DNA from: JAXGPP01 sp964436865
GTDB lineage: Bacteria > Planctomycetota > Planctomycetia > Pirellulales > Thermoguttaceae
Reading direction: 5' to 3'
Assembly (NCBI GenBank): GCA_964436865.1
Contig: CAYTFK010000001.1
Span: 1 to 64,000, forward strand
DNA: 64,000 nt
In this document: positions 28,387 to 37,072 of the stretch, in pieces
How positions within the stretch are numbered: position 1 is the stretch's first letter
Layout: each line of letters starts with the position of its first letter
The notes under the pieces: generated by a model
What the model was told of the DNA's origin: nothing
Database searches by the model: none
What the model saw: the letters and a program-made list of their open reading frames with translations, nothing else
Translations under genes and position numbers: made by a program

Positions 28387-30132
28387 TCATGCCAATGTCA
28401 GATCGATGACCGGATCGAGAGCCTCGCGTTTTTCGAGCGATTCCCACGCTTTGCGCAGCAACTTGACGGTGGGGATGTCGAAGCGGTTCTTGGCCTGGTC
28501 GAGCCCGGTGAGCGTGACGAGGGCCTGGCAGGCATTGCACCATTGACCGGCCTCGAAGTCGGCCAGCGCCGCCTCGTAGACGTCGCGTTGATGGAGCCAG
28601 TCGGGCGTAGCCTGCAGGCCGCGCAGTTCGTACAGGGCGACCGCTTCACGAATACCGGCCACATGGGCGGTACAGAGCCTCCGAGTGGCAAATTCGGCTG
28701 GCAGCTTGTCGCGAGTCGATCCGGTAATGAGCAGCGGAAGGCCGAGTTTCTTGGTGGCATCCTGCACGCGGCTGGCGAGATTGACAGTATGCCCGTGCGG
28801 CCCGAACTTGAGGCGGCGGTGGCTGCCCGTATTGCCGACCAGGGCGGTACCCGTATTGATACCGATTCCGGCGGCCAGTTGCCCCTCGGCGAGGCTTTTC
28901 CATTTCTCGTTCAGTTCCGGCAGGTCGTCGCGCATGGCGAGGCCGGCCCGGCACGCCCGCACGGCGTGGTCATCCTGGAGCACGGGCGCGTTCCAGAGAG
29001 CGAGGATGCCGTCGCCGGCGTAATCGACCACCACTCCGCCCTGTTCGATGATCCGCGAAGTGAACTGGTCGATGACATCGCGCATGACACGGCAGGTGTT
29101 CTCGGGGCCGAGGCGTTCGGAAAGCCGGGAGAAACCACGCAGGTCGCTGACCAGAATGGTTACCTCCTGCATTCGCCCTTCGAGGAGCCCGGGGTTCTTC
29201 TGCAGTTCGCGGGCCAACTCGGGCGAGAAGAACTGCTCGAATTGGACTCGCATCCGGCTTGCCTCGGCGCGGGCGCGGCGGGTGCTCGTCGCCGTTGCAA
29301 AAAGCTGCACGACCTGGGCCTCGAGTTCTGTCAATCCCTGCACGGCCGGACCGATCCGGCCGGTGCGAGCGCCGTAGAGGGCGCCGACCACTTCACGCTC
29401 GAGTCCCAGGATGGGAGAGACCACCGCCGCCGTCGTGCGCCGCAGGCTTTCCGTCAGGGGAAGCTCGGCGGCGCCCTGAAACAGCGTCCGCCCCTCTTCC
29501 ACGACACGGCGGAGCATGGTCCGGCTGAGATCGATGGAAACGTGCGAGTTCTTTGCCGCCTGCCCCACCACTTCCCAATCGTCCCCCTCGTGAAGAAGAA
29601 CCATGGCGAAATCCAGATCCACCAGATCCACGAGCGCTTGCGCGGTCCGCTCATAGAGTTCTGGCAGATCCTTGGCCGATTGCTGGATATCCAGAGCCAT
29701 TTCCAGCCACTGGGTGATCGCCTGGGCCGAGGGAGATTCGCCCAGCTCGCGCAGCGTCGGTCCCCGCTCACCCGGCTTCCGCCAGGGCACGAGGACGGTG
29801 TTCATGGCGTCGTCGTCGTGCCCGGTGGCGACATCGATTTCAATTGTGCTTGCCCCGACGGCCAGCCGCAGGGGCGGCCGCATCTCACGGCTCTCACCCG
29901 TGTCTAGCGCCGTGCCGTCGCTGAGCACCACGGGAGTCGTGCTGCTCAGGTTCTGGACGCGGACACAGCCGCCATCGAGTTCCAGCACCTGCAACTGATC
30001 GCGCGAGACGGAAGGATCCCGGATGATGCATCGCGGCACTTCGCGGCGGGGACCGCGGCCGAATTCGTAAGGCCCCGAGACGTGGCAGAAGGACGTATCG
30101 GTCGTGGGGCCTCGGACGTGAATTCGCAGCAT
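28387..30132 (-). CDS. FHA-GAF-class III nucleotide cyclase
   Basis: A 581-residue signalling protein. An FHA domain (about residues 1-115; GPYEFGRG, IIRDPSVSRDQLQV) is followed by a GAF-like domain (about 145-285) and a class III cyclase domain (about 320-490), then a short C-terminal helical part. The two metal Asp residues are present as D330 (VSDLRGFS) and D374 (YAGDGI), and the Asn/Arg pair is in TVNLASR. The base-recognition Lys is Asp370 and the matching Asp is His in GPHGHTVN, so substrate preference or activity is uncertain. It lies 7 bases after the GAF gene. Confidence 0.85.
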   Translation of the reverse strand: MLRIHVRGPTTDTSFCHVSGPYEFGRGPRREVPRCIIRDPSVSRDQLQVLELDGGCVRVQNLSSTTPVVLSDGTALDTGESREMRPPLRLAVGASTIEIDVATGHDDDAMNTVLVPWRKPGERGPTLRELGESPSAQAITQWLEMALDIQQSAKDLPELYERTAQALVDLVDLDFAMVLLHEGDDWEVVGQAAKNSHVSIDLSRTMLRRVVEEGRTLFQGAAELPLTESLRRTTAAVVSPILGLEREVVGALYGARTGRIGPAVQGLTELEAQVVQLFATATSTRRARAEASRMRVQFEQFFSPELARELQKNPGLLEGRMQEVTILVSDLRGFSRLSERLGPENTCRVMRDVIDQFTSRIIEQGGVVVDYAGDGILALWNAPVLQDDHAVRACRAGLAMRDDLPELNEKWKSLAEGQLAAGIGINTGTALVGNTGSHRRLKFGPHGHTVNLASRVQDATKKLGLPLLITGSTRDKLPAEFATRRLCTAHVAGIREAVALYELRGLQATPDWLHQRDVYEAALADFEAGQWCNACQALVTLTGLDQAKNRFDIPTVKLLRKAWESLEKREALDPVIDLTLA

Positions 30133-30139
30133 GACTTCG

Positions 30140-30781
30140 TTACAGTCGATACGACATCCGCGAGGTGACCAGCGCGTCGGCCAACCGCTGGTAGAGGCCG
30201 GCGTTGTCGATGGCCACGGCGGCCTGGCTGGTAAGGGCCTCCGCCAGCCGCACGTCGTGCTCATCGAACAGGTCGCGGCCCTGGCTATTGATGATCTCCA
30301 CAACGCCGATGGTGCGGTCCCTCACCACCAGGGGCACCGCCAGCATGTTGCGCGTTGCGAATCCGGTCGCACGGTCGATCTGGTCGTAGAAGTACGGATT
30401 CTCCTCGATCGAATTGACCACCATCGTGCGGCCGGTCTCCACTACCCGCCCGGCGATGCCCTGGCCGGCCGGGACGCGTTTCCTCGGCAAGTCATCGCTC
30501 TTCTCGCCCACAGCGACTTCGAACACCAGCTCGCCCGACTCGTCGTCGCGAAGCGCCACCGAGCACGCCTCGGCGCGGAACAGATCGCGGGCTGTGCTCA
30601 TGATCAAACGCAACAGTTCGGAGAGCTTGAGCGTCGAGTTGAGCTGCGTGCTGATCCGCATCAGCTCGTTAAGCTCTGCGACCTCCTGCTGCCGTTCTTC
30701 CTTGAGACGCTCCAGTTCGGCCGACAGCTGGGCGACCTGGTCGCGCAACCGTTGGACATCGTCTTGCGTATCGACAGTCAT
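30140..30781 (-). CDS. GAF domain sensor protein with coiled coil
   Basis: A 213-residue protein. A coiled coil (about residues 5-48, heptads such as LRDQVAQLSAELERLKEE) leads into one GAF domain (about 55-200; AGQGIAGRVVETGR, NMLAVPLVVRDRTIGVVEI). GAF domains bind cyclic nucleotides or small ligands. It is encoded directly before the FHA-GAF-cyclase, so a partner role is likely. It lies 22 bases after accC, which may put signalling and carboxylase genes on one transcript. Confidence 0.88.
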   Translation of the reverse strand: MTVDTQDDVQRLRDQVAQLSAELERLKEERQQEVAELNELMRISTQLNSTLKLSELLRLIMSTARDLFRAEACSVALRDDESGELVFEVAVGEKSDDLPRKRVPAGQGIAGRVVETGRTMVVNSIEENPYFYDQIDRATGFATRNMLAVPLVVRDRTIGVVEIINSQGRDLFDEHDVRLAEALTSQAAVAIDNAGLYQRLADALVTSRMSYRL

Positions 30782-30803
30782 CGCACGGCACCTTGCTCGA
30801 GTT

Positions 30804-32165
30804 TCAAGTTAACGCGGGCGCACGGGTCATGTGGCGCACAATAAAGTCGGTGAACACGTCCCCCTCGCGGAATGCCGGATGGGACATGACTTCCTGGTGG
30901 AACGGGATCGTGGTCTTGATGCCCTCGATGGTGGTCTCGGCGAGCGCTCGCAGCATGCGGTCGATCGCGCTGGGCCGGTCCTCGGCCCAGACGATGATCT
31001 TGGCCACCAACGAGTCGTAAAAGGGCGGGACGCACCAGCCGGAGTAGACGTAAGTGTCCACCCGGGTTCCCGGCCCGCCTGGCGGGATGAACAGGCCGAT
31101 GCGCCCGCTCTTGTCGGGCTCGAAGTCGCGATCGGGGTCCTCGGCGTTGATGCGGCACTCGAAGGCGTGGCCGCGGAGCTGAATGTCATCCTGGGTGAAC
31201 CGCAGCCGCTCTCCCGCCGCCACGCGGATCTGCTCCTTGATCAGGTCCACGCTGGAGATCATCTCCGAGACGGGATGCTCGACCTGGATGCGGGCATTGA
31301 TTTCCATGAAGTAGAAGTTGCCCTCCGGATCGAGGATGAACTCGACCGTCCCGGCGCTGGAATATCCGGCCGCCAGGGCGCCTTTGACCGCCGTCTCGCA
31401 CATCCGCTTCCGCTGCTCGGGGCTGAGGTGGATCGAAGGAGCCTCTTCAATCAGTTTTTGCCGCCGACGCTGGACGGAGCAGTCGCGTTCGCCGAGGTGG
31501 ACGCCATTGCCGTGATTGTCGCAGAGAATCTGGACCTCGGTATGGCGGAACTGCTCGATGAGTTTCTCCATGTAGACGTCGCTGTTCTTGAAGATCTGCT
31601 GGGCGCTGGCGCGAGTGGTGTTGTAGGCCTGTTCCATGTCCTCGCGCCGCCAGACCGGCGCGATGCCACGTCCGCCACCTCCGGCCACGGCCTTGATGAT
31701 CACCGGATAGCCCAGCTCGCGGGCAATGTCATACGCGTCCTGCAGCGAGGGGATCGGCTCTTCAGTGCCGGGCACCAGCGGCATGCCGGCCTCTTTCATC
31801 ACGCGCTTGGCCATGGCCTTGTCGCCCACCCGGGCCATCACGTCGGGCTTCGGGCCGATGAATGTGATTTCCTCGTCGTGGCAAATCTCGGCGAAGTCGG
31901 GATCCTCGGAGAGGAAGCCGTAACCCGGATGGAGCGCATCGGCGCCGGTCATTTTCGCGGCGCCGATCAGCGCCGGTATGCATAGATAGCTGCGGCCCGC
32001 CGGCGCCGGGCCGATACACACCGCCTCGTCGGCCAACTGGGTGACGCGCGAACCGGCGTCCCCCTTCGAGTATACGGCCACGGTGGGAATACCCAGTTCG
32101 CGGCAGGCACGGAAGATGCGGACGGCAATTTCACCGCGGTTGGCGATCAGGACCTTGGAAAACAC
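30804..32165 (-). CDS. accC: Acetyl-CoA carboxylase biotin carboxylase subunit
   Basis: A 453-residue ATP-grasp biotin carboxylase that charges BCCP-biotin with bicarbonate, the first half of malonyl-CoA formation. Diagnostic blocks are MFSKVLIANRGEIAVRI at the N-terminus, the glycine loop KAVAGGGGRGI, ERDCSVQRRRQKLIEE and the active-site EINARIQVEHPVSE. Length is normal. It lies 9 bases after accB. Its position 3 kb from a polyketide cyclase gene on the same strand suggests a link with polyketide precursor supply. Confidence 0.96.
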   Translation of the reverse strand: MFSKVLIANRGEIAVRIFRACRELGIPTVAVYSKGDAGSRVTQLADEAVCIGPAPAGRSYLCIPALIGAAKMTGADALHPGYGFLSEDPDFAEICHDEEITFIGPKPDVMARVGDKAMAKRVMKEAGMPLVPGTEEPIPSLQDAYDIARELGYPVIIKAVAGGGGRGIAPVWRREDMEQAYNTTRASAQQIFKNSDVYMEKLIEQFRHTEVQILCDNHGNGVHLGERDCSVQRRRQKLIEEAPSIHLSPEQRKRMCETAVKGALAAGYSSAGTVEFILDPEGNFYFMEINARIQVEHPVSEMISSVDLIKEQIRVAAGERLRFTQDDIQLRGHAFECRINAEDPDRDFEPDKSGRIGLFIPPGGPGTRVDTYVYSGWCVPPFYDSLVAKIIVWAEDRPSAIDRMLRALAETTIEGIKTTIPFHQEVMSHPAFREGDVFTDFIVRHMTRAPALT

Positions 32166-32174
32166 GGGAGTCCT

Positions 32175-32618
32175 TCAGGCTTGAGTGTCGATCACGACCA
32201 GGGGCTGTTCGAACTGGACGGACTGGCCGTCGGGAACGAGGATCTCGACGACCACGCCCGCCGCGTCGCTGGGAACTTCGTTCATGACCTTCATGGCCTC
32301 GACAATGCCGATCGTCTGGCCGCGCTCGACGCGCCCTCCCACAGCGATGAACGGCTTGGCTCCGGGCGAGCGGGCGTGATAGAAAGTGCCTACCATGGGC
32401 GACAGCACCCGATGGCGCTGGTCCGTCGTCGCGCCCGCACCCACCGTGCCGGCCACGACAGTTGCGGGGCCGGATGCCGCGTCGCGGCCGGTGCGATCGA
32501 CGACGATCTTGAAGTCGCCCGAGGCGAGCACCAGGCGCCGCACGCTGGAGGTTTCCAGCATCCTGACGAGTTCCTTGGCCTCGGCCACCGCCTGCTGGAT
32601 GTTGTTGCCTTCAGCCAC
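32175..32618 (-). CDS. accB: Biotin carboxyl carrier protein
   Basis: A 147-residue BCCP. The biotin-accepting lysine is K110 in EAMKVMN. A helical N-terminal section and an Ala/Thr/Gly-rich linker precede the biotinyl domain, as in E. coli AccB. It carries carboxybiotin between AccC and the carboxyltransferase encoded just upstream by accDA. Gaps are 40 bases to accDA and 9 bases to accC. Confidence 0.95.
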   Translation of the reverse strand: MAEGNNIQQAVAEAKELVRMLETSSVRRLVLASGDFKIVVDRTGRDAASGPATVVAGTVGAGATTDQRHRVLSPMVGTFYHARSPGAKPFIAVGGRVERGQTIGIVEAMKVMNEVPSDAAGVVVEILVPDGQSVQFEQPLVVIDTQA

Positions 32619-32658
32619 ACTTCACCTTTGCTGGTGTGTACTTGTGAAACACGGGACG

Positions 32659-34425
32659 TCAGTGGACCAGGGTTCTGCCGTCGGCGCTGATCCGCTCGCT
32701 GGCGGCAATCGCGGCCGGTGCGCCAAAGCGACGGAACCTCGCATAGCGGTCGGCGACCAGCTCCGCCGGATTCCGGCCAAGTAGGCCGCGCAGCTCGCCG
32801 ACCAGGACGCGCCGCAGCGTGTCAATCATCGCCGACGGGTCGGCGTGCGCTCCTTCCGCCGGTTCGGGAACGATGGTGTCGATCACCCCAAGCTGCTCGA
32901 GATCTCGCGCAGTGATTTTCAGCGCGCGGGCCGCCTGGGGCGCCGACTCCACGCTCTTGAAGAGGATCACCGAGCAGCCTTCAGGACTGATCACCGAGTA
33001 GTAGGCATTTTCCAGCATCAGCACGCGATCGGCCACGCCCAGCGCTAACGCGCCGCCGCTGCCCCCTTCGCCGCTGAGCACCGTCACCATAGGGACGGGG
33101 AAGCGGGCCATCTCGAGCAGGTTGCGGGCGATCGCGCCCGATTGGCCGCGCTCCTCGGCGCCAATGCCCGGGTAGGCCCCGGGTGTATCGACAAACATCA
33201 CCACCGGCATGCCGAAGCGGGCGGCCTGCTGCATCAGGCGAAGCGCTTTGCGGTAGCCTTCCGGGTGGGGCATGCTGAAATTGCGTTCGACATTTTCCTT
33301 GATCGTGCGGCCCTTAAGGGTGCCCATTACCATGCAGCTCACCGCGCCCAGCCGGGCGACGCCGCCGACGATCGCGGCGTCGTCGCCGAACAGGCGATCG
33401 CCATGGAGCGGCTGGAAGTCGCTGAAGATCCCGCCGATGTATTCCAGCGTATTGGGGCGATCCTGGCGGCGAGCCAGTTGGACCGTTTCCCAGGCATCGC
33501 GCGGCGGCCGGTCGTCGGACGGCTGGGCGACTTCTTCGACGTCGGGCAGCGCCTCGGGACGCAGGCTCTGGCGGTCGATCGCGCCGGCGTAAGTGCCCAA
33601 GAGCCGGCCGATCGTGCCGCGAAGCTGGCCGCGCGGCACGATCATGTCGATCATGCCGTGCTGCATCAGGAAGTCGGATCGCTGGAAATCGGGGGGCAGC
33701 TTCTGTCGGATCGTCGATTCCACGACCGACCGCCCGGCGAACCCGATCATGGCGTCGGGCTCGGCAATCAACACATCGCCCAGTGTGGCAAAGCTGGCGG
33801 TCGTGCCGCCGTAGGTCGGATCGGTCAGGAGCACGAGGTACGGCAGCCCTCGCTCGGCATGAACGGCCAGGGCCGCGCTGGTCTTCGCCATCTGCATCAG
33901 CGACAGGCAGCCCTCCTGCATCCGCGCCCCTCCCGACGCACAGACGACCAGCAGGGGCTGTCGGCGTTCGGTAGCCGTTTCGGCGGCCCGGGTGATGATT
34001 TCGCCCACCGCCGAGCCCATCGCTCCTCCGATGAAATTGAAATCCATCGCGGCCACCACCAGCGCCGTTCCGCCGATGGTCGCCGCTCCGAACACGGCGC
34101 CTTCTCGCTGGCCTGTTTTCTGCTGCGCCGCTTCGAGGCGGGCGCGGTAGGGCTTGCTGTCGACGAAGCCGAGCGGATCCTGCGGCCCGACGTCACCGCT
34201 GAGTTCTTCAAAACTGCCCGGGTCAACGAGATATCGCAACCGCTCGCGAACGCCGATGCGGAAATGGTAGTTGCACTCGGGACAGACCTGCAGGTTCCGA
34301 TCGAGCCGCTTGCGGTAGATAAACGCCCCATCGCGAGGGCACTTCACCCAGCGCACTTCGTCGGCGCCCGACGGTGCCGGGCCGACCGCAGACGGGATCG
34401 TCTCACTAGCCAGTGTCTGCGACAT
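32659..34425 (-). CDS. accDA: Fused carboxyltransferase beta-alpha (AccD-AccA)
   Basis: A 588-residue fusion that transfers the carboxyl group from biotin to acetyl-CoA. Residues 1-290 correspond to AccD: a zinc ribbon followed by the crotonase-like beta domain (SGGARMQEG). Residues 310-580 correspond to AccA (ARRQDRPNTLEY, MFVDTPGAYPGIGAEERGQ, GGSGGALALG). The ribbon is altered: C29, then Asp32 where a Cys is usual, then C48 and C51, so zinc would be held by three Cys and possibly Asp. Fusion halves fit the alpha2-beta2 geometry. The ATG at 34425 is followed by a short Ser/Thr-rich leader. Confidence 0.92.
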   Translation of the reverse strand: MSQTLASETIPSAVGPAPSGADEVRWVKCPRDGAFIYRKRLDRNLQVCPECNYHFRIGVRERLRYLVDPGSFEELSGDVGPQDPLGFVDSKPYRARLEAAQQKTGQREGAVFGAATIGGTALVVAAMDFNFIGGAMGSAVGEIITRAAETATERRQPLLVVCASGGARMQEGCLSLMQMAKTSAALAVHAERGLPYLVLLTDPTYGGTTASFATLGDVLIAEPDAMIGFAGRSVVESTIRQKLPPDFQRSDFLMQHGMIDMIVPRGQLRGTIGRLLGTYAGAIDRQSLRPEALPDVEEVAQPSDDRPPRDAWETVQLARRQDRPNTLEYIGGIFSDFQPLHGDRLFGDDAAIVGGVARLGAVSCMVMGTLKGRTIKENVERNFSMPHPEGYRKALRLMQQAARFGMPVVMFVDTPGAYPGIGAEERGQSGAIARNLLEMARFPVPMVTVLSGEGGSGGALALGVADRVLMLENAYYSVISPEGCSVILFKSVESAPQAARALKITARDLEQLGVIDTIVPEPAEGAHADPSAMIDTLRRVLVGELRGLLGRNPAELVADRYARFRRFGAPAAIAASERISADGRTLVH

Positions 34426-34474
34426 CGTAAGTCATCCCCGTGGTGGCGAGAGTTTCGGCCGGTCTGCCGCGCGG

Positions 34475-35359
34475 TCACACGACCGCCTCGGCGTGCAAGC
34501 GGCGATGTTCGCGGTGTTCCAGCTCGAAGCGGTCGTTCAGTTCCTGTTCGGTGACGGCGCACTGCTGATCAAAAAGGCGGCTGCTGATGTAAGCCAATAG
34601 CGCGGTGGTGAAGTCGTAGCGGTCCAATCGCGTGGCTTCGATCGCCAGGTTCAGGGCCCGGCGCCAATCGCGCCGGCGGATTTCGACGATCACCAGGCCA
34701 TGGATCGCGTACAACTCGTGGTCCTGCTCCGGATCGGTCCGGCGCAGCGAGCGAAACATCTCGCCCGCTTCGTCCGGCCGGTTGAGAGCAAGGAGGAGCC
34801 ATGCCGCGTCGCAGCGAGCGAGCACATCGCCTGGTTGCAGGTCGAGAATCTCGAGGGTCGTCGCCAGTGCCTTCTCGGACTGCCCGTCCGAGGCGTACAT
34901 TTCGGCCAGGTTTCGCAGGATTCCCAAGTCGCCCCGTCGTGTACGGCGGGCCTCCTCGAGTGTGGCGATCGCTTCGTCTACCTGACCGAGCATGAACAGC
35001 ACGTTGGAAAGGTCCACCATGGCGCGGTGGTTGTCGCGGCGGATTCGCAAGGCGGCGCGGAACGACTCGGCGGCTTCGCCCAGATGTCCTTCGGTCACCA
35101 GCGCGGTGCCGAGCTGCGCCCAGGCTTCTTCATTGTCGGGCCGGATCTGCACCGCCAGCCGAAAGGCCTCGATTGCCTCCTCCGGCCGATCAAGTTCGGC
35201 CAGCGCCATGCCTTTCAGCGTCAGGCCGGCATCGTCCGCTCCATGATCGGCAAGCAGGCGGTCGGCCAGTTCCCGGCAGCGGGCGTAGTTGCCCGCACGG
35301 TAGTAGGCCCAGGCACGCTCGTAAGACTCCTCGGCGGGCTCGGACTGAGACAAGATCAC
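34475..35359 (-). CDS. TPR repeat protein
   Basis: About 294 residues. It consists of six to seven tetratricopeptide units with the usual small/aromatic pattern (AWAQLGTALVTEGHLGEAAESF; AIATLEEARRTRRG). No signal peptide or membrane segment is visible, so it is probably a cytoplasmic scaffold. No ATG is near the start; a GTG at 35359 with GGAG eight bases upstream is chosen, with GTG 35365 and TTG 35422 as alternatives. It sits between the TcmI-type cyclase gene and accDA, all in the same direction with short gaps. Confidence 0.8.
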   Translation of the reverse strand: MILSQSEPAEESYERAWAYYRAGNYARCRELADRLLADHGADDAGLTLKGMALAELDRPEEAIEAFRLAVQIRPDNEEAWAQLGTALVTEGHLGEAAESFRAALRIRRDNHRAMVDLSNVLFMLGQVDEAIATLEEARRTRRGDLGILRNLAEMYASDGQSEKALATTLEILDLQPGDVLARCDAAWLLLALNRPDEAGEMFRSLRRTDPEQDHELYAIHGLVIVEIRRRDWRRALNLAIEATRLDRYDFTTALLAYISSRLFDQQCAVTEQELNDRFELEHREHRRLHAEAVV

Positions 35360-35450
35360 GGCCACGTCTCCGACAGGGTTGGAAGAGAGCACACGAAAAG
35401 GCCTGCTGCCGTGGCGGGCCAATTATACGAGCGGTCTGCGGCGGAGCAAC

Positions 35451-35795
35451 TCAAGGCGCTCCATGAACCCGTTCGGCGTCCCATACGTAGAACTCCCTCG
35501 CTGTCGCGTCCTTGGGAGAGCGCCATGTGGTGGGATTATACGGTTCGATGTACGGTTCGAGCTTCTTGCTGATGTCCTTGAATAGCGAGTGATCGCGCAC
35601 CTGATCGACCGATCGCTCGAAATCCTCGTCCATTTCCACGTAGTGGACGTAGATGTCTTCCAGAACAAACAGGCTGCGGTGGCGGACGCCGGTGAGCCGC
35701 GGCAACTCGGTCGCATCGGACTCTGCAAAGACGTCGGCCACCTGTTTCTCGCATCCGGGCTTGATGCGGGCGATGATCACGCCGCGTTTCACCAT
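35451..35795 (-). CDS. TcmI-family polyketide cyclase
   Basis: A 114-residue protein of the TcmI family of type II polyketide cyclases (dimeric alpha-beta barrel fold). The family signature is clear: an N-terminal beta strand (GVIIARIKPG), the block ADVFAESDATELPRLTGV, a strand with RHRSLFVLEDIYVHYVE and a C-terminal Trp-containing end. TcmI closes the last ring of tetracenomycin. The start has AGAGGA seven bases before the ATG, and a good promoter lies 40 bases upstream. It heads the minus-strand arm that continues to the carboxylase genes. Confidence 0.9.
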   Translation of the reverse strand: MVKRGVIIARIKPGCEKQVADVFAESDATELPRLTGVRHRSLFVLEDIYVHYVEMDEDFERSVDQVRDHSLFKDISKKLEPYIEPYNPTTWRSPKDATAREFYVWDAERVHGAP

Positions 35796-35841
35796 GGCTC
35801 ATTCCTCTGTTGGCGAGGCGAGTGGTCACAAAAACGGCGCA

Positions 35842-35870
35842 ATCATAGAGGGCGCGATCAAGCCGGACAA
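35842..35870 (-). promoter_or_regulatory. Sigma70-type promoter for the TcmI/acc arm
   Basis: On the minus strand, TTGTCC (35870-35865) and TATGAT (35847-35842) are separated by exactly 17 bases; matches are four and five of six. The transcript would begin near 35835, about 40 bases before the ATG of the cyclase gene. Confidence 0.65.
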
Positions 35871-36447
35871 CTCTTTCCCAATCGAGAGGCCCGTTCACAT
35901 CGGCGAATCACACAGTGGCGTGTTCGCTCTGAACCAGTCTGCGTTCCATTGCATCGCAGTACTCGTAGTACGCATGGGCGCGGTGTTTCTACTTTGCCTG
36001 GGTCAGGGCTCTTCCGCACGTGAGAAGGAGGTATGTACGGACCTGCTCCACTCGGCGCGATTACGCGGGACCCTCCTGAAACTCGCCGCGACTGCACCTG
36101 GTGATCGCCCTGCGTGTGAGGCACCCTTGCGAGTCGCGAAAGTGTCCACGTCGGACTCGCCCTGTTGCGCGCAAGGTTGAACATCGCTCTGAACGACGGG
36201 GCGGTCATTAGAGCCCTGTCACCCGGTGAGGCGGGCGGATCCATCCGCAAGCGTAGCAGCAGCAATCAAATGCGGCGACAATTCCACTTAGTGCAATACA
36301 CCGTATCGCCAACAAGCCCCTTCTTCCGGCTGATACTTGTCCATCTGGCCGGTGTCTACCATGAGTACGCGCTGGGGCCCAAACACTGCGTGGTGCGACA
36401 GCAAACCGTGCTCTGTGTCATTTGTTGCGACTTTGTAGTGCGAGCGG

Positions 36448-36471
36448 CATCGCGAGACTGTCCTCGCGATG
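36448..36471. promoter_or_regulatory. Perfect inverted repeat, candidate operator
   Basis: Arms CATCGCGAG and CTCGCGATG are exact reverse complements (9 bp) around a 6-base spacer. The site is about 98 bases before the SnoaL-like gene start. No T-run follows on either strand, so a terminator is unlikely; a dimeric repressor or activator site fits better. Confidence 0.5.
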
Positions 36472-36568
36472 GTGAAGCAGCACCCCGTTCTTATCGACTC
36501 TCATCGGTCCAGTATTGCACCAGCTTTCCCAGCACGTAGAAGTTCCGGATCCGTTCGGAAGGAACCAC

Positions 36569-37072
36569 ATGAGCACGGCTGAAGAAAACAAGAGCCTGAT
36601 CCGTTATCTCATTGAGGACGGATTGAACAAGGGCCACCTGGAGATCGCCGACGAGTACTTCACACCCGATTACGAGGTGCACATTCCGGGACGCCGCGAT
36701 CTGCCCGTGGGGCCGGAAGCCTTCAAACAGGTGATCGGCATGTGGCGGGCGGCGTTTCCCGACTTCCACATGACGATCGAATCGCTGGTGGCCGAAGGAG
36801 AGATGGTCGCCAATCGATTTACGACGCGGGGCACCCACGAGGCGCCCCTGATGGGCATACCGCCCACCGGCCGGCCGATGGTCGTGCGCGGTCAGGAGTT
36901 GCATCGAGTCGTCGGCGGCAAGGTCGCCGAAACCTGGGTGTGCGACGACGTGCCGTCGATCCTGGTCCAACTGGGCGTGCTCGCTCCGCCTCCGATGATG
37001 CCGCCCAGTGGTGACGGGACACACGCCCGGGATCGTAGTCGCGAGGACAGTTGCCATGGTTGCGCTCGTTGA
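36569..37072 (+). CDS. SnoaL-like polyketide cyclase
   Basis: A 167-residue SnoaL-like alpha-beta barrel protein. The core (about residues 15-140) shows the family pattern: EYFTPDYEVHIPG, AFPDFHMTIESLVAEGEMV, a THEAPLMGIPPTGRP loop and an end strand with the conserved W-x-x-D (VAETWVCDD). SnoaL and relatives close rings of aromatic polyketides by aldol condensation, though other members hydroxylate or have no known role. GGAAGGAA precedes the ATG. The last 17 bases overlap the DUF1772 gene. It leads the plus-strand arm of the cluster. Confidence 0.85.
   Translation: MSTAEENKSLIRYLIEDGLNKGHLEIADEYFTPDYEVHIPGRRDLPVGPEAFKQVIGMWRAAFPDFHMTIESLVAEGEMVANRFTTRGTHEAPLMGIPPTGRPMVVRGQELHRVVGGKVAETWVCDDVPSILVQLGVLAPPPMMPPSGDGTHARDRSREDSCHGCAR

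Larger units (their letters stand above)
35796..36568. other. Divergent control region of the polyketide cluster
   Basis: A 773-base stretch with no convincing gene between the two divergent arms. It holds the minus-strand promoter at 35842-35870, a 13-base inverted repeat at 35959-35971 (GTACT, CGT, AGTAC) and a perfect 9-bp dyad at 36448-36471. Open frames of up to about 175 codons exist but have no family resemblance and no consistent codon pattern. A plus-strand promoter could not be assigned with confidence. Confidence 0.6.

Noticed and set aside
36033..36104. Short ORF (about 23 codons) directly after a perfect AAGGAGGT in the divergent region.
   Set aside because: The ribosome site touches the ATG with no spacing, and the peptide has no leader-like features; kept only as a note.
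36165..36539. 124-codon plus-strand frame in the divergent region.
   Set aside because: No ribosome site, no recognisable domain, and it contains the perfect dyad; codon use is not gene-like.
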